This document shows, piece by piece, positions 26,001 to 31,345 of a stretch of 33,348 bases of DNA (position 1 is its first letter; the number at the start of each line of letters is the position of its first letter). A program made the position numbers and the translations under genes. This stretch comes from Clostridia bacterium (GTDB taxonomy: Bacteria; Bacillota; Clostridia; Oscillospirales; Acutalibacteraceae): assembly GCA_017434985.1 (NCBI GenBank), contig JAFSFY010000043.1, positions 1 through 33,348 on the forward strand, written 5' to 3'. The notes under the pieces are model-generated. The model was given only the letters and a program-made list of their open reading frames with translations, did no database searches and had not been told where the DNA came from.

Positions 26001-27263
26001 TATCAGCACAACTATTATCTCAACAATGTCAACCGCGGTGCTGCAAACGGCAGCTCGAGCAACATGTACGCGCGCACGGCCGAGCAACTCACCGCAACGG
26101 CTCAACTTTCCGGATTTAATTTTTATGCGGTGTGGGAAATCAATGCCGTGGACGGGTATCACTATCCCACGCTGCGAAACGTCCCCCATGTCACGGCGGA
26201 ACACGTTTGTGAAGCAACGCTCAGCAATCCGTCTTCAGACGCGCAAAGCCATTGGGAACGTTGTGACGTTTGTGGCGCTAAGATCGCACAAGAATCCCAT
26301 GTGTTTGACTTTGATTGCGATAATAAATGCAACGTGTGTTTCTACGTGCGCCAAGCTGATCACGTGACCGGTGGTTTGTGGACGACAAGCGAGACAAAGC
26401 ATTGGCAGGTCTGCTCGATCTGCAACCAATCGCTTAACAGCGGTATGCACCGCTACGACAACGATTGCGATGTCGATTGTAACGTGTGCAAGGCGGAACG
26501 TGTTACCGAACACGTGTACCGCACGGCATGGGATGCCACCTGTGACGTGTGTGAAGAAACGCGAGCGGTCACCTATACCGGTTGGGCACAAGAGGGTGAT
26601 AACTGGTATTATTACCAAAACGGTACCTTGCTTACAAACACGTGGCAACTCGACTCGGTCGGTTGGTGTTACTTGGGTTCCGACGGCGCGATGAAAACCA
26701 ATGCGTGGATCCAAGACAGTGTCGGTTGGTGCTACGTCGGCGCGAATGGGTATATCGTCAAATCCAACTGGGTGAACGACGGCGGCAAATGGTATTACCT
26801 CAACAAAGACGGCTATATGCTGAAAAATACGTGGCAACTCGACTCGGTCGGTTGGTGCTATCTCGGTGCCGACGGCGCGATGAAGACGAACAGTTGGATC
26901 AAGGACAGCGTCGGCTGGTGCTACGTGGGTGCCGATGGGTATTGCGTGACCAACAACTGGGTGAAAGACTCGGTGGGTTGGGTGTATTTGAACGCGGACG
27001 GGCGTATGGTGACCAACGCGTGGGTCAAGGACAGTGTCGGCTGGTGCTACGTGGGCAGTGACGGTTACGCCGTCACCGAGTGTTGGAAAAAGGACAGCGT
27101 CGGTTGGTGTTATCTGAACGCAAACGGCAGTATGACCAAATCCGATTGGGTGTACGACGGCGGTTGGTACTACCTCGACGCGAACGGCTATATGGTGACC
27201 GGGACCCGTACCATCCAGGGTATCAACTACACGTTTAAAGCCAACGGCTTATTGGTCGAGTAA
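23016..27263 (+). CDS. Giant GLUG-repeat surface protein with cell-wall-binding repeats
   Basis: The 1415-aa product has a signal peptide (MKKAAVFMTAVMLLFSLVLM, ending SAEA), then three tandem blocks (about residues 33-316, 330-597, 610-1052). Each opens FAGGxGxxxxPYxI and closes FxGFxFxxVWEI, with GLUG motifs between (for example GGIAGGNSGTGRIVSCYN). A Cys-rich section (about 1062-1187) with several CxxC and DCDxDCNVC units follows, and then about ten 21-residue cell-wall-binding repeats. GLUG repeats form beta-helices in secreted adhesins and proteases; no catalytic domain is visible, so an adhesive or structural role is inferred. AAAGGAG precedes the ATG. No promoter or terminator separates it from the LRR gene. 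Confidence 0.87.
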   Translation: MKKAAVFMTAVMLLFSLVLMGSLPTSAEAVLFAGGSGIESDPYLIETKEHLDNVRRDLGAHYQLVADVVFTEEDFAEGGAFYNDGIGWDPLGNRYDGMFTGTFDGNGFAIVGLCANRVNHYAAPRVGVFGFNAGTITNLAVVGGSLVSTSYRGESRVGGIAAENRGTIARCYNSAALMTSQYGGGITGYNAGSITDCYNVGDVQTENRYETYGGGIAGGNSGTGRIVSCYNLGNVQGTWSGGLVGDNSGAVEYAYYAETEQRGCSVGSGWKESADVGVRCSAEALKTKATFAGFDFETVWDIDTEAAYPFPTLKTVLHAAEACPENTDEFAGGNGSFFAPYRIENATHLQNVRLYPDACFVLTNDVVFTAEDAQQWQSLGWAVYGGEWRAFTGIFDGDGYTICGLTTSLFHTNYGVVKNLAVGNATVTDRATVILDNHGTLSNCLGFSDLSVTIKDNLKIGGLVGANYGTIQNCFYQGDVNAGGSGYRVYVGGIAGSNESGIVAGNAGGTITRCYTVGMVISNETAGALVGLNEGTLQYVYAYERTPILVGEGVKQGTTATLTQLQSRAFFSGFDFNGVWEIDKATDYPAPTLRSVRTKGYVAPENTTEFAGGNGDLFHPFLITEKQHIDNIARHGTTYQHFKLASDVTYDETKSGAVIPSFNGILDGNTKTIRGLTITTTATKKQIGLIGQNTGVIKNLNLTDCTLTLTEAVESSVGTLVGANNGTLSGVTVETTITVHNDSRLKKANIGGIAGVSNRLDTCSAAGTITVIGKDAAFNTNIGGVAGTTIGVLNNVVNKVNVTIDLQKTDASTRLNCGGLAGYSAGANVTTVRNEGDIRVDGVTFGIANHWLRLGGIIGEQGSGTVAFAANTGTVAVDTVTDDILDYLSVGGIIGECDGGGTVKQSVNNGNLNVVACYGDLLVGGIAGATNGTLADCYNTGNVVSEEVLSQDNSAFAVGILGYARPKGSVSRCYNVGSLTGGRVAGITGYAYDSTYQHNYYLNNVNRGAANGSSSNMYARTAEQLTATAQLSGFNFYAVWEINAVDGYHYPTLRNVPHVTAEHVCEATLSNPSSDAQSHWERCDVCGAKIAQESHVFDFDCDNKCNVCFYVRQADHVTGGLWTTSETKHWQVCSICNQSLNSGMHRYDNDCDVDCNVCKAERVTEHVYRTAWDATCDVCEETRAVTYTGWAQEGDNWYYYQNGTLLTNTWQLDSVGWCYLGSDGAMKTNAWIQDSVGWCYVGANGYIVKSNWVNDGGKWYYLNKDGYMLKNTWQLDSVGWCYLGADGAMKTNSWIKDSVGWCYVGADGYCVTNNWVKDSVGWVYLNADGRMVTNAWVKDSVGWCYVGSDGYAVTECWKKDSVGWCYLNANGSMTKSDWVYDGGWYYLDANGYMVTGTRTIQGINYTFKANGLLVE
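26645..27019 (+). repeat. 189-bp tandem repeat units in the cell-wall-binding region
   Basis: Sequence from about 26645 (CAACTCGACTCGGTCGG) recurs at 26834, 189 bp later, covering three consecutive 21-residue repeats. The encoded pattern is WCY, WCY, then a non-Cys core. It explains a three-repeat periodicity in the protein. Confidence 0.8.
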
Positions 27264-27335
27264 TACGCTGTGCGAGAAAAGGTGACGGATATGAAACGAA
27301 TTGCACTTATATTGTTGACGGTGTTGGTCTTATGG
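27142..27335 (+). repeat. Duplicated cassette boundary, copy B (pairs with 19072-19265)
   Basis: Nearly identical to 19072-19265 (six mismatches), covering the GLUG gene's 3' end, the spacer and the first codons of a transglutaminase-type gene. Identity is lost at TTATGG, where this copy jumps to the 3' end of that gene. Confidence 0.93.
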
Positions 27336-27374
27336 ACGGCGGCAGCAGGACTAATTTTGTTTAAAAAGAAATAA
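27291..27374 (+). pseudogene. 27-codon internally deleted transglutaminase gene
   Basis: ATG at 27291 after AAAGGTGA opens MKRIALILLTVLVLWTAAAG and continues LILFKKK to TAA. The first 15 codons match the signal peptide of the 405-aa protein at 19221, and the last 12 match its C-terminal anchor. The join lies at a TATGG shared by both sites in the intact copy. The reading frame, start, binding site and stop are preserved, so a 27-residue hydrophobic peptide with a Lys tail could still be made. Deletion remnant is the safest reading; a functional microprotein is possible but unproven. Confidence 0.85.
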
Positions 27375-27380
27375 TCGTGA

Positions 27381-27415
27381 AAAAACCGCGGCACTCTAAC
27401 GAGTGTCGCGGTTTT
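27381..27415. terminator. Bidirectional terminator between convergent genes
   Basis: AAAACCGCGGCACTC-TAAC-GAGTGTCGCGGTTTT is a 15-bp stem with one wobble pair and A/T tracts on both sides. It can stop the plus-strand GLUG operon and the minus-strand regulator operon that ends at 27435. Confidence 0.88.
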
Positions 27416-27434
27416 GCGGTTATACAGAGAAACG

Positions 27435-27629
27435 TTATTCTTCCACGCGGCAATGCTCGGCGGCGAACTCCAAAAAAGTGCCGATGAGTTCGTTGCGGCT
27501 GCGCCCCGTTTCTTGCGCGATCTTATCAATTTTGGCGACCGTTTCTTCCTTGATGCGAACGGAAAAGACTTTGTATCCGTCCTCACCTTTCGGGCGTTTG
27601 GCTTTGACAAGTAAAGGCGGGATGTTCAT
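27435..27629 (-). CDS. Ribbon-helix-helix DNA-binding protein
   Basis: The 64-aa product has a basic, flexible N-terminus and an RHH core: FSVRIKEETVAKIDKIAQET forms the strand and first helix, then GRSRNELIGTFLEFAAE the second helix. RHH proteins dimerise, insert a beta-ribbon into DNA, and often act as antitoxins or plasmid/phage repressors. Its ATG follows the stop of the upstream XRE gene by one base (TAATATG), with GGAAAGGA inside that gene, so the two are coupled. No toxin gene is recognisable beside it, which favours a regulator. Confidence 0.8.
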   Translation of the reverse strand: MNIPPLLVKAKRPKGEDGYKVFSVRIKEETVAKIDKIAQETGRSRNELIGTFLEFAAEHCRVEE

Positions 27630-27630
27630 A

Positions 27631-27861
27631 TTATAGCACGTCCTTTCCGCGCGGATACGGTGCTTTTTCGTCGGTGAGCCCGGCGAGGTAATCCATACTC
27701 GTGTTCAAGGCGATCGCAATGCGGCGGCATTGTTCAAACGAATAGTAGCGTTTTCCGTTTTCGATCTTGGAATAATCGCTTTGGTCAATGCCGGTCAGAT
27801 GTTGCATTTTAATTTGGGTATAGCCCTTTTCTTTGCGCAATTCACGTAAACGATGGTTCAT
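27631..27861 (-). CDS. XRE-family (Cro/CI) transcriptional regulator
   Basis: The 76-aa product is a single HTH_3 domain: MNHRLRELRKEKGYTQIKMQ, then the recognition segment GIDQSDYSKIENGKRYYSFE, then RIAIALNTSMDYLAGLTDEK. This is the layout of small Cro/SinR-like repressors. The ATG at 27861 is chosen because GGGGTG leaves six bases before it and none before the alternative ATG at 27867. It is divergent from the Cys-rich small protein at 27944, and an imperfect dyad between them is a plausible operator, so autoregulation is likely. Confidence 0.87.
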   Translation of the reverse strand: MNHRLRELRKEKGYTQIKMQHLTGIDQSDYSKIENGKRYYSFEQCRRIAIALNTSMDYLAGLTDEKAPYPRGKDVL

Positions 27862-27888
27862 TGTCATCACCCCATTTGTATTATGGCA

Positions 27889-27927
27889 AATCGACCTATT
27901 GATTTTAGGGGTAAATTGACCTATAAT
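27889..27927 (+). promoter_or_regulatory. Divergent promoter/operator region
   Basis: TTGATT (27899-27904), 17 bp, TATAAT (27922-27927) read on the plus strand. The spacer contains the imperfect palindrome TAGGGGTAAATTGACCTA (27906-27923), and a direct repeat AATYGACCTATW occurs at 27889-27900 and 27914-27925. XRE binding here would block the plus-strand promoter. The start point would leave a very short mRNA leader before 27944. Confidence 0.6.
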
Positions 27928-27943
27928 ATACAAGGTGATGACG

Positions 27944-28114
27944 ATGGAAAAAGACGATGTTTTTCGGTGTTTGGCAAAGGGAAAGGCGTGCGCGACCTGC
28001 GAAGAACGACCGTATTGTCGGGATGTGGAGGTCGTAAGAGCAAAAGAAATTTTCGAAAAGGCGTTGTTCGACCGCATTATCGGGGCGGCGGATAGCAAGA
28101 AATCGGAAAAATAG
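27944..28114 (+). CDS. Small Cys-rich protein, unknown function
   Basis: The 56-codon frame begins MEKDDVFRCLAKGKACATCE, continues to RPYCRDVEVV and ends in a charged Ala/Lys-rich helix (ADSKKSEK). Cys9, Cys16, Cys19 and Cys25 could bind zinc or an iron-sulfur cluster. I recognise no family. AAGGTG lies six bases before the ATG, and the leader GGTGATGACGATG mirrors that of the divergent XRE gene (GGTGATGACAATG). Promoter position, operator overlap and codon composition support a real gene. Its link to either neighbour is unproven. Confidence 0.6.
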   Translation: MEKDDVFRCLAKGKACATCEERPYCRDVEVVRAKEIFEKALFDRIIGAADSKKSEK

Positions 28115-28134
28115 AAAATAATCGGGACAAGCCC

Positions 28135-28163
28135 TTGCGTTTTTGTAAAAATATGGGTATAAT
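28135..28163 (+). promoter_or_regulatory. Sigma-A promoter of the scaffold/GGGtGRT operon
   Basis: TTGCGT (28135-28140), 17 bp, TATAAT (28158-28163). The leader is about 30 nt and ends with GAAAGGAG before the ATG at 28199. Confidence 0.75.
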
Positions 28164-28198
28164 AACGGGTGAACAAAAAATCCGAAAGGAGTTCCACT

Positions 28199-28891
28199 AT
28201 GAACTATTCTCATGAAGTTGAACAAATGTGCGTAGTTAAAAAGGGTCCGCACCACGGTCCCGCCCCCATTCCGGAAGAAGGCAAATGGGTCAAGGCTACG
28301 CAGATCGCCGACATTTCGGGCCTCACCCACGGTGTGGGTTGGTGTGCGCCGCAACAAGGCACCTGCAAACTCACCCTGAACGTGAAAGACGGTATTGTCG
28401 AAGAAGCGCTCGTCGAAACCATCGGCTGCTCGGGTATGACCCACTCTGCCGCCATGGCCGCCGAGATCCTTCCCGGCAAAACGTTGCTCGAATGCCTCAA
28501 CACCGACTTGGTGTGTGACGCCATCAACGTGGCGATGCGCGAGCTGTTCTTGCAGATTGTGTACGGCCGTACCCAATCCGCCTTCTCCGAGGACGGTTTG
28601 CCCATCGGCGCGGGTCTGGAAGACCTCGGTAAAGGTCTTCGTTCGCAGGTCGGTACCATGTACTCCACCAAAGTCAAGGGCGTGCGCTTCCTCGAAATGG
28701 CGGAAGGCTACGTCACCAAATTGGCGCTGGATGAGGAAGGCGAAGTTATCGGCTATCAATTCGTCCGTTTGGGCAAAATGCTTGAAGACATCCGTCACGG
28801 CATGGAACCCAACGAAGCGTACAACAAAAACATCGGGCAGTACGGCCGCTTTGATTCCGCGGCGAAGTACATCGACCCGCGTGAAGAATAA
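28199..28891 (+). CDS. NifU/IscU-like iron-sulfur scaffold protein paired with GGGtGRT
   Basis: The 230-aa product carries a NifU_N-like core: LVETIGCSGMTHSAAMAAEI followed by PGKTL resembles the GCxA...MxxxxxGKT segment of IscU/NifU. Cys11, Cys49, Cys56, Cys77, Cys99 and Cys106 are candidate cluster or metal ligands. The C-terminal half (about 130-230) is unlike IscU and probably specific to this family. The ATG at 28199 is set by GAAAGGAG eight bases upstream. The GGGtGRT gene follows 15 nt downstream, an arrangement I recall as conserved in anaerobes. A role in cluster assembly or transfer to the partner is inferred, not shown. Confidence 0.8.
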   Translation: MNYSHEVEQMCVVKKGPHHGPAPIPEEGKWVKATQIADISGLTHGVGWCAPQQGTCKLTLNVKDGIVEEALVETIGCSGMTHSAAMAAEILPGKTLLECLNTDLVCDAINVAMRELFLQIVYGRTQSAFSEDGLPIGAGLEDLGKGLRSQVGTMYSTKVKGVRFLEMAEGYVTKLALDEEGEVIGYQFVRLGKMLEDIRHGMEPNEAYNKNIGQYGRFDSAAKYIDPREE

Positions 28892-28906
28892 GAGGAGGTT
28901 GCAGAT

Positions 28907-29911
28907 ATGGCTAACGATGTGAAATTCGAAGGCAAAGACAGACGTCTTGCCAAGATCGAAAAGTTTTTGGCCGAGAATGATCTCGGTTCGATGGAAGCCT
29001 GCCGCGACCTGTGCCTGAGCAAAGGCATCGACGTGGACGCCATCGTGAAAGGCGTGCAACCCATCGCGTTTGAAAATGCGGTATGGGCGTACACCCTCGG
29101 CGTGGCGCTGGCTCTCAAACGCGGCATCACCGATGCTGCCGAAGCTGCCGCCGTCATCGGCGAAGGCTTGCAAGCGTTCTGCGTGCCCGGTTCGGTTGCC
29201 GAGCAACGCAGCGTGGGCCTCGGCCACGGTAACCTCGGCAAAATGTTGCTTTCGGAGGAGACCGATTGCTTCGCGTTCCTCGCGGGTCACGAATCCTTTG
29301 CCGCCGCAGAAGGCGCCATCGGTATTGCGCGTACCGCCAACAAAGCCCGCAAAAAACCCTTGCGCGTGATCCTCAACGGTCTCGGCAAGGACGCGGCGTA
29401 TATCATCAGCCGCATCAACGGCTTCACCTACGTGGAGACCGAGTATGATTTCTACACCGACGAACTCAAGATCGTCCGTGAAAAGGCCTTCTCCGACGGC
29501 GAGCGTGCCAAGGTGAAATGCTACGGTGCCAACGACGTGTCCGAAGGCGTGGCCATCATGAAACACGAGCGCGTGGAAGTGTCCATCACCGGTAACTCCA
29601 CCAACCCGACCCGTTTCCAACATCCCGTGGCCGGCACCTACAAAAAATGGGCGATGGAGAACGACAAGAAATATTTCTCCGTGGCTTCCGGCGGCGGCAC
29701 GGGCCGTACCCTCCACCCCGATAACGTGGCGGCGGGCCCTGCTTCCTACGGTTTGACCGATACGATGGGCCGTATGCACGGCGATGCGCAATTCGCCGGT
29801 TCTTCCTCCGTGCCTGCGCACGTGGAAATGATGGGCCTCATCGGTATGGGTAACAACCCGATGGTTGGTGCCACCGTGGCTTGCGCCGTGGCGGTTTCCC
29901 AAGCGAAATAA
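28907..29911 (+). CDS. GGGtGRT family protein
   Basis: The 334-aa product contains the name-giving motif GGGTGRT at residues 262-268, within a glycine-rich C-terminal region (GLIGMGNNPMVGATVACAVA). The N-terminal part is helical and includes GLGHGNLGKMLLSEETDCFA and LAGHESFAAAEGAIGIARTA. No signal peptide or membrane segment precedes it, so it is cytoplasmic. The family is widespread in anaerobes and sits beside a NifU-like protein, but to my knowledge its biochemical function is not established. The glycine-rich motif could bind a phosphate or nucleotide. AGGAGG precedes the ATG, and a terminator follows. Confidence 0.9.
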   Translation: MANDVKFEGKDRRLAKIEKFLAENDLGSMEACRDLCLSKGIDVDAIVKGVQPIAFENAVWAYTLGVALALKRGITDAAEAAAVIGEGLQAFCVPGSVAEQRSVGLGHGNLGKMLLSEETDCFAFLAGHESFAAAEGAIGIARTANKARKKPLRVILNGLGKDAAYIISRINGFTYVETEYDFYTDELKIVREKAFSDGERAKVKCYGANDVSEGVAIMKHERVEVSITGNSTNPTRFQHPVAGTYKKWAMENDKKYFSVASGGGTGRTLHPDNVAAGPASYGLTDTMGRMHGDAQFAGSSSVPAHVEMMGLIGMGNNPMVGATVACAVAVSQAK

Positions 29912-29926
29912 GCGATTGTTAATAAA

Positions 29927-29956
29927 AAAGGACTTGGCTTACGCCAAGTCCTTTTT
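29927..29956. terminator. Bidirectional terminator between GGGtGRT and the minus-strand gene
   Basis: AAAAGGACTTGGC-TTAC-GCCAAGTCCTTTTT has a 13-bp stem with A/T tracts on each side. It ends both the plus-strand GGGtGRT operon and the minus-strand gene whose stop is at 29961. Confidence 0.92.
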
Positions 29957-29960
29957 GTTA

Positions 29961-31112
29961 TTATTGGATCTCCGACAGTTTCACACGGGTAACTTCCACC
30001 ACTTCTTTGAGGCGGGAGGTGACGATATACATATACTCGCCGTGAATGAGCACTTCGGGGTAGCCGTATTCGCCACCCTTGGACCAACCTTGTTGTTGCA
30101 GGTCGTGCAGCTCATCGCGCAGGGTGTAGCCACGGGTGAAATCGTATCCGTCCTCCGACACGAGCAGGATGAGCGGATAGCGACCGTATTGGCGGTTGAG
30201 GGCGGTGGTGCTGACGAAATAGAATCGTCCGTCAGGCAAACGCCCCGTGTTGACCATCTGCCAGTCAATGCGGAAGTTTTCGCATCGGTACGGATCGGTC
30301 CAAGTGCGCCCGCCGTCATAACTTTGGGACAACATCGCGTTGAAGATTTGTTGACCGTCCAACATCATATCGTTGCGAATCAGCATATTGATAACGCCGT
30401 CATCCAGTTGATACCACGAACATTCGCCGAGCATTTTAGCGCCTTGTGCGTAGCCGAATTGGCGTTGCTCTTCGTTAAGGCAGTTCCACACCCAATCACT
30501 GCCGTCGGGTGTTTCGGCATCGGAGAACAGCACGCCGTCGCCCCACGAAGCAAGCCATTCTCCCGTCAGGGTTTGGCGGGGTGATTCGTGCGCGTTGCCG
30601 GGAGAGGGCACGGGGGCGGACCAGGTTTCGCCGTCTTCGGTGTAGGTCATCCACATCCACGACTTGGTACCCGCGGTGGGTTGGTCGTGGCTGAAACCGT
30701 TTTCGGTAAATTTAGCGGCGCACCAATCGTGTTCCGCAAAGTAGGCAATCAAGCGATCGCCGCGGTTATACAGGCTGCCGGTGATGATGGTGGTTTCACC
30801 GTAGGTGCCTTTGTGGCAAGGACCGATCACTTTCGGCTCGCTCCAATGATAGAAATCGTCAGAGGAGACGACCACCATCTCCTGACCGGGGAAATCTTCG
30901 TGTGCGTATCCGCGGGAGAAAATGACGTACAGTTTGTCTTTAAACATCGCCATCCCTTGTTGGTGGGTAAAGGCATAGTCGGGATCGTACGGCGCGATCT
31001 GCACGAACTCCCGCGCGATCGGCGACGTTTGATAGTCTTTGTTGGTGAGTTTCGCGGCGGCTTCTTCCACCGAGAAAGGCGGGTTGACGGGGTAACGAAT
31101 AGGAGCTGACAT
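29961..31112 (-). CDS. Asp-box (BNR) sialidase-fold protein, cytoplasmic
   Basis: The 383-aa product contains Asp-box motifs at beta-propeller spacing: SSDDFYHW (83-90), YTEDGETW (157-164) and the canonical SYDGGRTW (264-271), plus a weaker SEDGYDF. This indicates a sialidase-like six-bladed propeller. There is no signal peptide, so it acts inside the cell, unlike secreted sialidases. Arg and Glu residues are present (for example IRNDMM, HESPRQ), but a sialidase triad could not be assigned. It is paralogous to the C-terminal domain of the divergent gene at 31346, sharing DDFYHWSxP, HESPR/NESPR and YPExxIHGEYxY. The ATG at 31112 follows GAGGTG. The substrate is unknown; an intracellular glycoside hydrolase is the most likely role. 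Confidence 0.8.
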   Translation of the reverse strand: MSAPIRYPVNPPFSVEEAAAKLTNKDYQTSPIAREFVQIAPYDPDYAFTHQQGMAMFKDKLYVIFSRGYAHEDFPGQEMVVVSSDDFYHWSEPKVIGPCHKGTYGETTIITGSLYNRGDRLIAYFAEHDWCAAKFTENGFSHDQPTAGTKSWMWMTYTEDGETWSAPVPSPGNAHESPRQTLTGEWLASWGDGVLFSDAETPDGSDWVWNCLNEEQRQFGYAQGAKMLGECSWYQLDDGVINMLIRNDMMLDGQQIFNAMLSQSYDGGRTWTDPYRCENFRIDWQMVNTGRLPDGRFYFVSTTALNRQYGRYPLILLVSEDGYDFTRGYTLRDELHDLQQQGWSKGGEYGYPEVLIHGEYMYIVTSRLKEVVEVTRVKLSEIQ

Positions 31113-31150
31113 ACGAACACCTCGTTTTTTATAATTGAGTTTCCGCCTTG

Positions 31151-31180
31151 AGGATAGCATATCTCGATTTGTGTTGTCAA
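31151..31180 (-). promoter_or_regulatory. Minus-strand sigma-A promoter
   Basis: On the minus strand TTGACA (31180-31175), 18 bp, TATCCT (31156-31151). The -35 box lies inside the palindrome TGTTGTCAACA, so a regulator bound there would block this promoter. Confidence 0.65.
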
Positions 31181-31260
31181 CAAATTGGAAAATTGTATAC
31201 AAAAAATGCAGAATCGTACACGCAAGCGGCGTAAGGCAATTTATTGCTATAGTTGTACAA
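31172..31260. promoter_or_regulatory. Three palindromes in the divergent spacer, GntR-operator-like
   Basis: TGTTGTCAACA (31172-31182), TTGTATACAA (31193-31202) and TTGTACAA (31253-31260) are short perfect or near-perfect dyads. TTGTATACAA is the core of the B. subtilis GntR operator. They lie between the two divergent Asp-box genes. No GntR-type gene is present in the window, so the regulator would be encoded elsewhere. Confidence 0.5.
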
Positions 31261-31280
31261 AAAAGAGCGCGTGTCGGAGG

Positions 31281-31309
31281 TTGTCAAACGGTAACGATTG
31301 TGGTACGAT
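31281..31309 (+). promoter_or_regulatory. Plus-strand sigma-A promoter of the long Asp-box gene
   Basis: TTGTCA (31281-31286), 17 bp, TACGAT (31304-31309), about 30 nt before the AGAGGGG site of the gene at 31346. Confidence 0.65.
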
Positions 31310-31345
31310 GAGGGTAGATTTCAGATGAAAAAGAGGGGCGATGGT

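Noticed and set aside
27435-27861. XRE-RHH pair as a toxin-antitoxin module
   Set aside because: Both proteins are DNA-binding types and neither resembles a RelE, HicA, MazF or HipA toxin; no toxin frame lies beside them.
27905-29902. 665-aa open frame on the minus strand
   Set aside because: It mirrors the scaffold and GGGtGRT genes, runs through their promoter, and lacks any recognisable domain or start signal.
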